Assembly: GCA_022799755.1 (NCBI GenBank)
Contig: JAAWOU010000030.1
Span: 1-37,217, forward strand
DNA length: 37,217 nucleotides
Source of the DNA: Lachnospiraceae bacterium
Lineage (GTDB): Bacteria > Bacillota > Clostridia > Lachnospirales > Lachnospiraceae
Direction of reading: 5' to 3'
Translations under genes and position numbers: made by a program
Shown here: positions 24,201-33,600 of the stretch, in pieces
How positions within the stretch are numbered: position 1 is the stretch's first letter
Layout of the letters: the number at the start of each line of letters is the position of its first letter
The notes under the pieces: model-generated
Seen by the model: the letters and a program-made list of their open reading frames with translations, nothing else
Databases searched by the model: none
Told to the model about the DNA's origin: nothing

Positions 24201-26468
24201 ATGGCATACATTCGAGAGAAGACAGAAGAGCTGACCGGTTATCAGGCAGGCGGGGAGTTTCGGCCCTCCGTGGACTTAGGCTGTGATTTCGTCATGGTGT
24301 ACGGCATCGACGATACCATGCCGGAGCGCATTCGCCAGTACAGGGAGAAAGGGTATGTGATTCACCTGATGACAGGCATCGCCTGGGGCGAGTACCAGGA
24401 TTACCTGGACGGCAAATGGGACGGCAGGAAACACTGGGACGAGGGCCAGGTGGAGAGGAGCGGTGCGGGGGTAAACCACAATCCCACGGTTCCCTATATG
24501 GTTCCCACAGTGTCCTTTTCCGAGTATCTCACCGAGCGGATGAAGATCGCCGTGGATGCCGGGGTGGAGGCCATCCATGTGGAGGAGCCGGAGTTCTGGG
24601 ACAAGAGCGGCTATTCCGAGGCGTTCAAGCGGGAGTATGAGATTCATTACAAGGAGCCCTGGAGGCCCCAGCACCAGGATCTGGATGTCCGCTATAAGTC
24701 TGCAAAGCTGAAAGCGTACCTGTACTGCCGTACCATCGACAGGGTCAGCGCCTCGCTGAAAGAATACGCCAAGGTGAAGCACGGGAAAGACCTGAGATTC
24801 TATGTGCCCACCCACAGTCTGCTGAACTATACCCAGTGGAAGATCATGAGCCCGGAGGCAGCGCTGATCGGAATCCCCTCCGTGGACGGGTACATCGCCC
24901 AGATCTGGACGGGCACCAGCAGGGAAGCCAATGTCTATGAGGGTGTGTATAAAGAACGTACGTTCGAGACGGCTTACCTGGAGTACGGCGTGATGCAGGA
25001 GCTGGTGAAAGGCACCGGGCGCAGGATGTGGTTCCTGAACGACCCCATCGAGGATCTGCCCAGCTACACCTGGGAGAATTACCGCTATAATTACGTGAAG
25101 ACAGCAACGGCTTCACTCCTGCATCCCTATATCTGGCATTATGAGATATGCCCCTGGCCCCACAGGGTATTCGAGGGGTGCTATCCCAGGGTGCAGCCCA
25201 GGATCGCGGAGAAGATTGAGACCAGCTTCGCCACGGAGGAATCAAAGCCGATTCCTTTAGGCTATGCTACATTGCTGTCAGGCATGTTCCAGCTGTTCGG
25301 GGACATGGAGCAGGAGGACATCTTCTTTGAGGGGGACTTGCCGGGAGTGGGCCTCTTCATGTCGGACAGCGGACTGTTCCAGCGCACTTTCCCGGATGGA
25401 ATCGTCACCGGGGAGCCCATAGAGGAGCGTTTCAGGAAAGCCCTGCACAAAAATTCCGGCAATGCGGTGGACGAGGAGCAGGCGGCGGCCCTGATGAAGG
25501 AAATCGAGGCGGATGATTCCATGATGAAGGACTTCATCCAGAGCCCTGCGTTTCCTCAGTTCTTCGGCATGGCCCTGCCTCTGGTGAAATACGGGCTGCC
25601 CCTGAAGCCAGTGCAGCTGGACAATGTGCGGCGGTTTGCGGGCTACCTGGATGATTGCCGTTTCCTGATTTTAAGCTACGAGTACATCAAGCCGGAGGCG
25701 CCGGATGTGAACGCCTCTCTGGTGTCCTGGGTGAGATCGGGCGGGACGCTCATGTACATCGGGGACGGGAGCGATCCTTTCCACGGAATCTCCTCCTGGT
25801 GGAGGCAGTCTGGCTATGAGAACCCGGCAAGACACCTCTTCGAGATGGCAGGGCTGGAGCAGAACCCGGCAGACGGACACTACCCTGTGGGCAAGGGCCG
25901 GATCATCGTCTGGAACATGCTGCCCGCAAGGCTCTGCCTGTCAAAGGAGCTCACCGGGGCGTACAGGGAGCTGGTGAAAGAGGGGCTTAAGGAATGCGGC
26001 GCGGACTGGCGGTACCGCAATGACCTTACCCTGCACAGAGGGCCGTACATCATCTCGGCCGTGATGGACGAGAGCGTGAGCGACGCAACCAAGCGGTTCG
26101 AGGGATTGTTCGCCGACATGCTGGAGAATGATTATCGGATTATCGACAGGAAAGAAATCGGCCCGGACGAAAACGCCATCCTGTTCGACTTCTCCAAGAT
26201 TGAACAGGACCAGTTCCGGATTGTGGGTACTTCCGCCAGAGTGGAGAAAGTGGAGCCTACGGCGGAGGGAATCGCTTTCCGGCTGAAGACGGCAGACAAG
26301 ATCAAAGCGTTCCTGAGAGTGCGCCTGCCCCGTCCGGTGAGCACTGCCTCGGGGGTGGACGAGGACGGCAACAGTGTACCCGTCTCCATGGAGTGGGACG
26401 ACAGGACGCGCACTCTGCTGGTGTCCTATGACAGCCATGGGAAAGCGGTGGACGTGACAGCGGTTTAG
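24201..26468 (+). CDS. Putative TIM-barrel glycoside hydrolase of unrecognised family
   Basis: This is a 755-residue protein that I do not recognise. The first roughly 330 residues have strand-helix periodicity like a TIM barrel: DFVMVYGIDDT, YVIHLMTGIAWGEYQDYLDG, AIHVEEPEFWD (about 124-134) and DLRFYVPTHS. Adjacent acids in HVEEPEFW are candidate catalytic residues. A middle part with CRFLILSYEYIKPEAP and SLVSWVRSGGTLMYIGDGSD (about 483-525) resembles the flavodoxin-like trimerisation domain of GH42 beta-galactosidases. The C-terminus is beta-rich. There is no signal peptide. The ATG follows AAGGGAGG by seven bases. Base composition matches the sugar genes rather than the flanking exporters. 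Its place between the importer and a GH38 enzyme suggests a role in the same glycan pathway; specificity is unknown. Confidence 0.6.
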   Translation: MAYIREKTEELTGYQAGGEFRPSVDLGCDFVMVYGIDDTMPERIRQYREKGYVIHLMTGIAWGEYQDYLDGKWDGRKHWDEGQVERSGAGVNHNPTVPYMVPTVSFSEYLTERMKIAVDAGVEAIHVEEPEFWDKSGYSEAFKREYEIHYKEPWRPQHQDLDVRYKSAKLKAYLYCRTIDRVSASLKEYAKVKHGKDLRFYVPTHSLLNYTQWKIMSPEAALIGIPSVDGYIAQIWTGTSREANVYEGVYKERTFETAYLEYGVMQELVKGTGRRMWFLNDPIEDLPSYTWENYRYNYVKTATASLLHPYIWHYEICPWPHRVFEGCYPRVQPRIAEKIETSFATEESKPIPLGYATLLSGMFQLFGDMEQEDIFFEGDLPGVGLFMSDSGLFQRTFPDGIVTGEPIEERFRKALHKNSGNAVDEEQAAALMKEIEADDSMMKDFIQSPAFPQFFGMALPLVKYGLPLKPVQLDNVRRFAGYLDDCRFLILSYEYIKPEAPDVNASLVSWVRSGGTLMYIGDGSDPFHGISSWWRQSGYENPARHLFEMAGLEQNPADGHYPVGKGRIIVWNMLPARLCLSKELTGAYRELVKEGLKECGADWRYRNDLTLHRGPYIISAVMDESVSDATKRFEGLFADMLENDYRIIDRKEIGPDENAILFDFSKIEQDQFRIVGTSARVEKVEPTAEGIAFRLKTADKIKAFLRVRLPRPVSTASGVDEDGNSVPVSMEWDDRTRTLLVSYDSHGKAVDVTAV

Positions 26469-26687
26469 GCATCTGCTGATGGTTTAGACATTTGGATTTG
26501 CTTTTGATAGCATAGGCGAGCAGTAATATAACCTGCAGTGTAGTGAAAAGCTGTCAGACCGTCAATCTGCACAGAAAATTGTTGCGTTTGACGGTTTGCA
26601 GCTGAACTCAATTATAGGAAGCAGAGAGCTTTTGCAAGTCGCTGAATATTTATGAATTGTTGGTATCCTATGCTGGCGAAAGGGGTG

Positions 26688-26888
26688 ATGATACAGGTGG
26701 GAGCTGTGAAACTGAAAATAAAAGAACCAATTATACATAGTTATGGGCATCAATGTGCGATTTATAGCATATTATCGGCATACCCGGAAATAGAGCCGAG
26801 GTTGTACTGTAATTATACTCAAATTTTTACACTGCGAAATCTGCATACTGCTGTCAAACTGGCTAAAGTTTATGAGTATACCGATTGA
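26688..26888 (+). pseudogene. Broken gene with GHQCA motif, copy 2
   Basis: From an ATG behind AAAGGGG the frame reads MIQVGAVKLKIKEPIIHSYG, then HQCAIYSILSAYPEIEPRLY, CNYTQIFTLRNLH and an AVKLAKVYEYTD tail to a stop. The stretch KLKIKEPII to SAYPE is nearly identical to copy 1 at 19961, in DNA as well as protein. The copies diverge after about residue 35. This copy carries about 15 extra residues that copy 1 lacks, so each preserves a different remnant of a longer gene. It lies about 130 bases upstream of exporter cassette 2, just as copy 1 precedes cassette 1. The rest of the 547-base gap (26469-27015) holds only AT-rich sequence and a lone TTGACA at 26886 without a clear -10. Confidence 0.55.
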
Positions 26889-27015
26889 CATGGTAAAAAG
26901 TTTCGGTTCAGTCAAATGAGGGATATACTTCGCTTACTTTTCCCTGCGGCTATGACATGCACATATATCCTTTTCGGGGAAGCAAAATAACGTATTATTT
27001 TAAGGAGATAGAACT

Positions 27016-28821
27016 ATGAAGAGTTTTTTTCAGAACATCCGTTACTATATCCGAATTGTCTGGCAGAGCGAAAAAAGTTACTTTGCTGTTTTTATCGTCC
27101 TGACCTTGGTGATGGCTGCGGGGCCTATTTCAGGGGTTTTATTGCCAAAGATTGTTATTCAGGATATTTTGGCACAGGATTTGGCAAGGTTTGCCGTTCA
27201 TATCGTAATACTGGCAATCGTATCCATTGCTTCTTCCTTTTTTGTTTCATATTACAGCCTGAAAAACGATGCCCTTTTTCTGCGCTTGGGTTTCAAATTG
27301 AAAGAAAAGCTACAGAAGAAAGCGATGGAGATGCCTTTTGCTGATACCGAGAATCCGACTGTGCTGAATAGTCTGAATAATGCCACATTCAGCGTAGACC
27401 GATTTGTCATGGCACTGCACAAAATAGGAACAGTTTTTTTCTCTAACGGCATCATCCTTTTGTTCTATATTGTTTTGGCGGTAAAGCTGCAACCGCTTTT
27501 GCTTTTGCTTCCTTTCTTGAATATTGCATTGAATCTCTTTTATGAAGACAGGGTAAAAAAATATGAATACGAAAGAATGGATGAGAGGGCAGATATCCTT
27601 AGAAAACGTGATTACACTTTCTCTCTTATGTATGACTATGGATATGGCAAGGAAGTTCGTCTTTTTACCATAAAAGACTGGATTATCGGCATCTACCGTC
27701 AGTACCAGCATCAATACGAAATGTTCCTGAAGCGGATTGCTGGTAAGAAAAAGACAGCAGCGGCAGTGGATCTCTTTTTCACTTTTTTTCGTGAGGCATT
27801 CGTCTATTTTTATCTGGTGGATATTTTTCTAAAAGGTGAGCTGACGGTGGGCTCTTTTGTCTTGTATACAGGCATCTTTGCGTCTTTTGCGGCAGTGGGT
27901 CTGGACCTTGCGAAGATGGGGGCAGAGATGGTTGATACGGCCAGGCAGGTTCGGACATATCAGGACTTTGCAGAGGACAAGGAAAAAATGGATGGAGGCA
28001 CTGTTCAAATCCCCTGGGCGGAAGCTTATGGATTCGAATTCTGTCATGTCTCATTTCGGTATCCTGGAAGCGAACAGTATGTTTTGAAAGATTTTTCCTG
28101 TAAGGTCAATCCGGGTGCCCATGTAGCATTGGTGGGGCGGAATGGGGCAGGAAAATCGACTATTGTTAAGCTGCTGTGTGGCCTTTATACTGATTACGAG
28201 GGGATCATTCGTGTGTGTGGCATTGACTTGCGCACTTTGGATTTGCGGAAGTACCAGGATCGTATTGCCCCAGTCTTTCAAGAATCCCGGGTAATTCCTG
28301 CTACTTTGCTTGAAAATATCACGCTGAAAGAGAAAAATACCCCGGAAGAGGTCTGTAGGGCACAAGATACATTGCGTATGATGGGGTTGTATGATAAGGT
28401 AGAAAGTCTGCCGAAAAAGCTGGAAACTCCAGTTGGCAAGGCTATTGACCCGGATGGAGTGGAGCTTTCCGGCGGGGAGCGCCAGAAGCTGGTGATTTGT
28501 CGTGCTCTTTACCGAGGTGGAGGCATTTTGCTGCTGGATGAGCCCACAGCTGCGCTGGACGCCCTGGCTGAGCATGAGGTGTACAATCATTTCCATGATA
28601 TTTCCCGGAATCGTACTACCTTTTTTATTTCCCACCGATTGAACTCCACACGTTTCTGCGATGAAATCTGGCTCCTGGATCAGGGAAAGATTACAGAGCG
28701 CGGTAGTCATGAGGAATTGTACAAGAAAGGTGGGAGCTATTACCAGATGTTCCACACTCAGGCTCAATATTATAGAAAGCAAGGATATCTGGAAAGGGAG
28801 GATGAATATGACGAAGCATGA
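27016..28821 (+). CDS. ABC exporter half-transporter, cassette 2 subunit A
   Basis: This is a 601-residue half-transporter without a peptidase domain. The membrane part is at about 20-310, then Walker A VGRNGAGKST (about 373-382), the signature LSGGERQ (about 485-491), Walker B ILLLDEPTAALD and FISHRLN. It ends in MFHTQAQYYRKQGYLERE. The ATG follows AAGGAG by eight bases. It resembles subunit A of cassette 1 in layout (LLP or MFPK near the first helices, EMPF/RMPF, YGYGKEVRLF versus YRFGKELRIF) but is clearly diverged. The sequence is AT-rich compared with the flanking sugar genes. It is paired with the next gene as a probable heterodimeric exporter. The substrate is unknown. Confidence 0.87.
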   Translation: MKSFFQNIRYYIRIVWQSEKSYFAVFIVLTLVMAAGPISGVLLPKIVIQDILAQDLARFAVHIVILAIVSIASSFFVSYYSLKNDALFLRLGFKLKEKLQKKAMEMPFADTENPTVLNSLNNATFSVDRFVMALHKIGTVFFSNGIILLFYIVLAVKLQPLLLLLPFLNIALNLFYEDRVKKYEYERMDERADILRKRDYTFSLMYDYGYGKEVRLFTIKDWIIGIYRQYQHQYEMFLKRIAGKKKTAAAVDLFFTFFREAFVYFYLVDIFLKGELTVGSFVLYTGIFASFAAVGLDLAKMGAEMVDTARQVRTYQDFAEDKEKMDGGTVQIPWAEAYGFEFCHVSFRYPGSEQYVLKDFSCKVNPGAHVALVGRNGAGKSTIVKLLCGLYTDYEGIIRVCGIDLRTLDLRKYQDRIAPVFQESRVIPATLLENITLKEKNTPEEVCRAQDTLRMMGLYDKVESLPKKLETPVGKAIDPDGVELSGGERQKLVICRALYRGGGILLLDEPTAALDALAEHEVYNHFHDISRNRTTFFISHRLNSTRFCDEIWLLDQGKITERGSHEELYKKGGSYYQMFHTQAQYYRKQGYLEREDEYDEA

Positions 28822-30610
28822 GAAAGGACTCAAAGAAACCGGGCGGAAGTTCATGCTGCCTTTTTACGTCATGAAGCTGACCCTTAAGGTATCTCCGGCC
28901 TACTTGGCGGTGACAGCTGGGATTGCGGTGGTATCTGCTGTGAGCCCAATTCTGAATGTATGGCTGACTCAGCAGATCCTGGCAGGGCTGTTGTCTGGGG
29001 AGGGAAATCGAAAGCTGTTCTTTTTGGTGGTATGTTTAGTAGCCGCTAATTTCTTTTGCATGGGAGCCAACCGATATCTGACTGTAAAGCAGGGGGTTTT
29101 TTCTGAGCGGTTTCGAGATGATTTTAAATGTTATGTGGGACAGAGGATTATGTGCATGGATTACTCCCAGTTGGAGGACTCGCGAGTTATGGATTTAAAA
29201 GACCGCGCACTTCGTCCGATCATCGATTATGGCGTGCTGGATTTGATGCTGCGAGAGACTATTCCAACTATACTGAGCAGCCTGTTTCTTATGATGGGGA
29301 CAGCGGCGATTGCCGCAGCAGGCTATCCTGTGCTGCTGTTGGCTCTGTTTGTGATGGCGGGTATTAATCTGCACTTTGTGAACCAAACCAGGAAAACCAA
29401 GGATGAGACATATCAGGTGATTCTGCCAGTGGAGAGGAAGATTGGCGCATACAATGGGATGACTGCAGATTTCTCCATCGGGAAAGATATACGCCTCTAT
29501 GATATGGGCGGTATTCTCATGGATAAGATTCGCCGATTGAACCGGACAGATTTAAAAGCGCTTTCTGCCCAGTTCGGACGTATCAGCCGTAGTGCAGGCC
29601 TGTCATCGCTTCTGTCCCAGCTACAGCTATTCGCTATTTATGGGTTATTGGCGGTCTGGGCCATGCAGGGAAAGCTGGGGATTGCGGAGTATGCTTTCTA
29701 TACGGGGATTTTCCTGAATCTGGGGACGGCTCTTTTCCGTATCAGTGACAAGATGTCGGATCTCTTTTATACCGGGAAGTTTTTTTCTGCCTTTCGTGAG
29801 TTCGAGGAGCTATCCATGCGGAAAGATGGGAAAGCGAAGTCATTTGCCGATGCGCCCCAGGTGGAAGTTCGGGATATTTCTTTTTCTTATCCGGGAGTCA
29901 GCGAACCTGTGCTGAAAAATCTTTCTTTGACAATTTCAAAAGGAGAGCGATTGGCGATTGTGGGACGCAATGGCGCAGGTAAGACCACATTGGTGAAGTT
30001 GCTCTGTGGGCTATATCGACCTGACAGCGGCCAGATTCTGTTCGATGGAGAGCAGATTGGCGGCATGGAGGGGCTTAGTGCAGCTGTTTTTCAGGATTTC
30101 AAGCTTTTTGCTTATACACTGTATGACAATGTAGTAATGGGGAGAGATGAGGACGCAGAGTTGATGCCGATTTTTGAGCGTGTGGGACTAGAAAGCACAG
30201 TGGAGGGTCTGCCGGAGAGAGAGCATAGCTACCTCTATAAGCTCTTTGAGCCGACTGGGGTAGAGCTGTCTGGTGGGAATGAACAGAGGCTCGCTATTGC
30301 CCGGGCACTGTACAGGGATGCACCGGTGCTGATACTGGATGAGCCGACGGCTGCTTTGGATCCGGTATCGGAGGAGGAAATTTTTCACAGTTTCAGGGAA
30401 ATCAGCCATGGGAAGACATCGGTTATGATTTCCCACAGACTTTCCGCGACTCGGCTCTGTGACCGGATTGTAGTACTGCAGGACGGCTGCATCGTGGAGG
30501 AAGGGAGCCATGAGGAACTAATGGGGGTGGAAAACGGAATCTATCGGAACATGTTCGAGACCCAGGCTCAGTACTATCAGGAACAGCAGGAGCGGGAGGT
30601 ATGCCATTAG
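28808..30610 (+). CDS. ABC exporter half-transporter, cassette 2 subunit B
   Basis: This is a 600-residue half-transporter. The membrane part is at about 20-320, then Walker A VGRNGAGKTT (about 384-393), the signature LSGGNEQ (about 487-493), Walker B LILDEPTAALD and ISHRLS. It ends in MFETQAQYYQEQQEREVCH. The chosen ATG lies six bases after AGGGAGG and overlaps the upstream gene by 14 bases; an ATG two codons earlier touches the Shine-Dalgarno. LSGGNEQ replaces the usual LSGGQ/LSGGE, a small change in the signature loop. Together with the preceding gene it would form an export complex. The gene ends about 60 bases before the second alpha-mannosidase. Confidence 0.87.
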   Translation: MTKHEKGLKETGRKFMLPFYVMKLTLKVSPAYLAVTAGIAVVSAVSPILNVWLTQQILAGLLSGEGNRKLFFLVVCLVAANFFCMGANRYLTVKQGVFSERFRDDFKCYVGQRIMCMDYSQLEDSRVMDLKDRALRPIIDYGVLDLMLRETIPTILSSLFLMMGTAAIAAAGYPVLLLALFVMAGINLHFVNQTRKTKDETYQVILPVERKIGAYNGMTADFSIGKDIRLYDMGGILMDKIRRLNRTDLKALSAQFGRISRSAGLSSLLSQLQLFAIYGLLAVWAMQGKLGIAEYAFYTGIFLNLGTALFRISDKMSDLFYTGKFFSAFREFEELSMRKDGKAKSFADAPQVEVRDISFSYPGVSEPVLKNLSLTISKGERLAIVGRNGAGKTTLVKLLCGLYRPDSGQILFDGEQIGGMEGLSAAVFQDFKLFAYTLYDNVVMGRDEDAELMPIFERVGLESTVEGLPEREHSYLYKLFEPTGVELSGGNEQRLAIARALYRDAPVLILDEPTAALDPVSEEEIFHSFREISHGKTSVMISHRLSATRLCDRIVVLQDGCIVEEGSHEELMGVENGIYRNMFETQAQYYQEQQEREVCH

Positions 30611-30669
30611 GTCTGAGCGTAAGGGTATAATATCAAGATATTATAAATAAAAGAAGGAGGAATATGGAA

Positions 30670-33600
30670 ATGAAATTAGTACATTCTGAGTGGAAAGGCA
30701 GAGTAAAGCACTGGATGCGCACCCTGAAAGACGACCTGTACGAGCCTCTGGGAGAGATTTCCTGGGAGGCGTTTCCCACGGAGGAGTACCTGACGCCGGA
30801 GGAGGCCGGGAAAGGGCCTTTCAAGCCAGTGACTCCGGGATTCACCTGGGGGCATGAGTGGGAGTATTGCTGGTTTCGGGGGAGCATCACCCTGCCGGGA
30901 CAGGCGAAAGGCCAGCGCATCGTGATGGACTTAAAGCCCCAGGGAGAGTCCACCCTGTTCGTGAACGGGAAGTCCTTTGGAACTTACCGGGCGTCCTGGG
31001 TGAATGAGCCCCATCATTTCATTGAGGACAATGTGCTCAGCACCTGTGCCCAGGGCGGGGAGAGTTATGACATCCTGATGGAGACCTACGCGGGACATTT
31101 CATGCCCGAGGCTCCTACGGGCGGCTGCGCTACCGGCCCTGTGCTGCCCGGCGCCTATGAGGACACCGCGGTGGAGGGAAAGCGGCGCACACTGGAGAAA
31201 TGCACCTACGGCATCTGGAATGAGGACGCCTATCAGCTGTATATGGACGTGGCCACGCTGAGCGCCCTATTGACGACCTTGGACGAGAAGTCCCTGCGGG
31301 CGGCGAAGATCGCAAAGGCCCTGGAGCAGTTCACGCTCATCGTGGATTTCGAGCAGCCCAGGGAGCAGCGCATCGCCTCCTACAGAGAGGCCAGGGAGGC
31401 CCTCCGCCCCGTGATGGAGGCGAAGAACGGTTCCACGGCTCCTGTATTCTACGCCGTGGGCAATGCCCATCTGGATCTGGCATGGCTCTGGCCCATGGCG
31501 GAGACCTACCGCAAGACCGAGAGGACTTTCGCGGCCCAGCTGCGCCTGATCGAGGAGTATCCGGAGTACAAGTTCATCCAGAGCCAGCCGGCCTCCTACG
31601 AGATGTGCAAAAAGAACTACCCCGAGCTGTTCGCCAGGATCAAGGAGGCGGTGAAAGGCGGCCAGTGGATCGCCGACGGCGCCATGTGGGTGGAGCCGGA
31701 TACCAACATGGCAGGCGGAGAAGCGCTTGTCCGTCAATTGATACACGGCAAACGGTACTATAAAGAAGAGTTCGATGTGGACAGCAAGGTGCTCTGGCTT
31801 CCGGATACGTTCGGATACACGGCGGCCCTGCCCCAGATTCTGAAAGGCTGCGGCGTGGACTACCTGGTGACCCAGAAGATCTTCTGGTCCTACAATGAGG
31901 GGGATCAGTTCCCCTATCATTACTTCACATGGGAAGGCATGGACGGCAGCCAGGTGGTGTCTTTCCTGCCTACCAGCTATACTTACCGCACGGACCCTAT
32001 TGAGGCCAACAATATCTGGAAGAACCGGACCCAGATGCAGGATCTGGACGCATTCCTGATGCCCTATGGATACGGCGACGGCGGCGGAGGCCCGGCCAGG
32101 GACTACATCGAGTACGCAAAGCGCCAGGAGGATCTGGAGGGCAGCGTGAAAGTGAAGATGGCAGGCCCCATGGAGTTCTTCCGTGACATGGAGGAAAAGG
32201 GCGGTCCTGTGAACACTTACGTGGGAGAACTGTATTTCAGCGCCCACAGAGGGACCTACACCTCCCAGGCGGCCGTGAAGAAGAACAATCGCCGCTGCGA
32301 GCTGGGGCTCAGGGAAGTGGAATTCTGGAGCAGCCTGGCGCTTGGGCGGGGCCTGAACTACGATCTGGAGAAAGCGGACGCGCTGTGGAAAGAGCTTCTG
32401 CTGCATCAGTTTCATGACATTCTTCCCGGCTCCAGCATCGGGCGCGTCTATGTGGAGGCGAAAAAGGCCCATGAGGCCATCCTTAAGGGAGCGGAGGAGC
32501 TGCTGGATCAGGCCATCCACACCCTGACGGAGCAGAGAGAGGAGAACGCCGTGACGGTGTGGAACTCCTTGAGCTTTGACAGAAAAGCTCTGGTGGAGCT
32601 GCCGGAGGCCTTTGCGGCAGGCGCACAGACTCTTGAGGGCGAGGCAGTGCCCGTACAGAGGACGGAAGAGGGCGTGAAAGCCATTGTGGACATTCCCTCC
32701 TGCGGCGCGGTGTCGCTGGTGCCCGCGGAAGACAAGGATACGGCAGAGCGCGCGGCAGTGTCCGTGGAGAGCGACGGGGACGGCTATGTGCTGGAGAACA
32801 GCCGCATTAAGGCCGTCGTCAATGCCAGGGGCGAGGTGGTGTCCTATGTGCTGAAAGAGTCCGGCAGAGAGTACGCGGCGGAGCCCATGAACAGATTCCG
32901 CCTGTATAAGGACGTGCCCCGTATGTTCGACGCCTGGGATATCGATTCCAACTATATCCTGCAGGAGGTGGAGGCCGTCACCGAAGTTACGGTGGAGAAA
33001 GTGGCGGAAGGCCTGGAGGGCGTGCTGAAAGTCACCGGAAAATTAAGCGAATCCGGCTTCATGCAGCATATCCGCCTGGCGGCAGACAGCACAAGGCTTG
33101 TGTTCGAGACCCAGGTGGACTGGAAAGAGCTCCACAGGCTGCTGAAAGCCTCTTTCCCTGTGGACGTATATGCGGAGAACGGCATCAACGAAATGCAGTT
33201 CGGCTATGTGGAACGTCCCGCACACCGCTCCAGACTCTACGACAAGGACAGATTCGAGGTGTGCAACCATCGCTACAGCGCCCTCTGCGACGGCTCCCAC
33301 GGCGCGGCGGTGCTTAACGACTGTAAGTACGGCATCAGCATGAACGGCAACGCGCTGGAGCTGACGCTTCTGCGTGCCGCCTCCTGTCCGGAGATGCGGG
33401 CGGACAACGAACGGCATTCGTTCACCTATGCGTTCACGGCATGGGAGGGAACATTTGCCGATAGCGACGTAGTCAGACAGGGCTATGAGCTGAACGTGAA
33501 GCCCGTGGTGAGCCCGGGGGCCGTAAAGCGCTTCAGCGCCGTGACCGTGGACAAGGCCAATGTGATCCTGGATACCATGAAGCCGGCGGAGGACGGAAGC

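Noticed and set aside
20510-30610. Bacteriocin exporters with C39 leader peptidase domains
   Set aside because: All four proteins begin directly with the membrane domain. The Cys/His protease motifs expected in about 150 N-terminal residues are absent.
31267-32520. 417-residue minus-strand frame across the second mannosidase
   Set aside because: It is an antisense shadow of the catalytic part of the GH38 gene, with no motif and no start signal.
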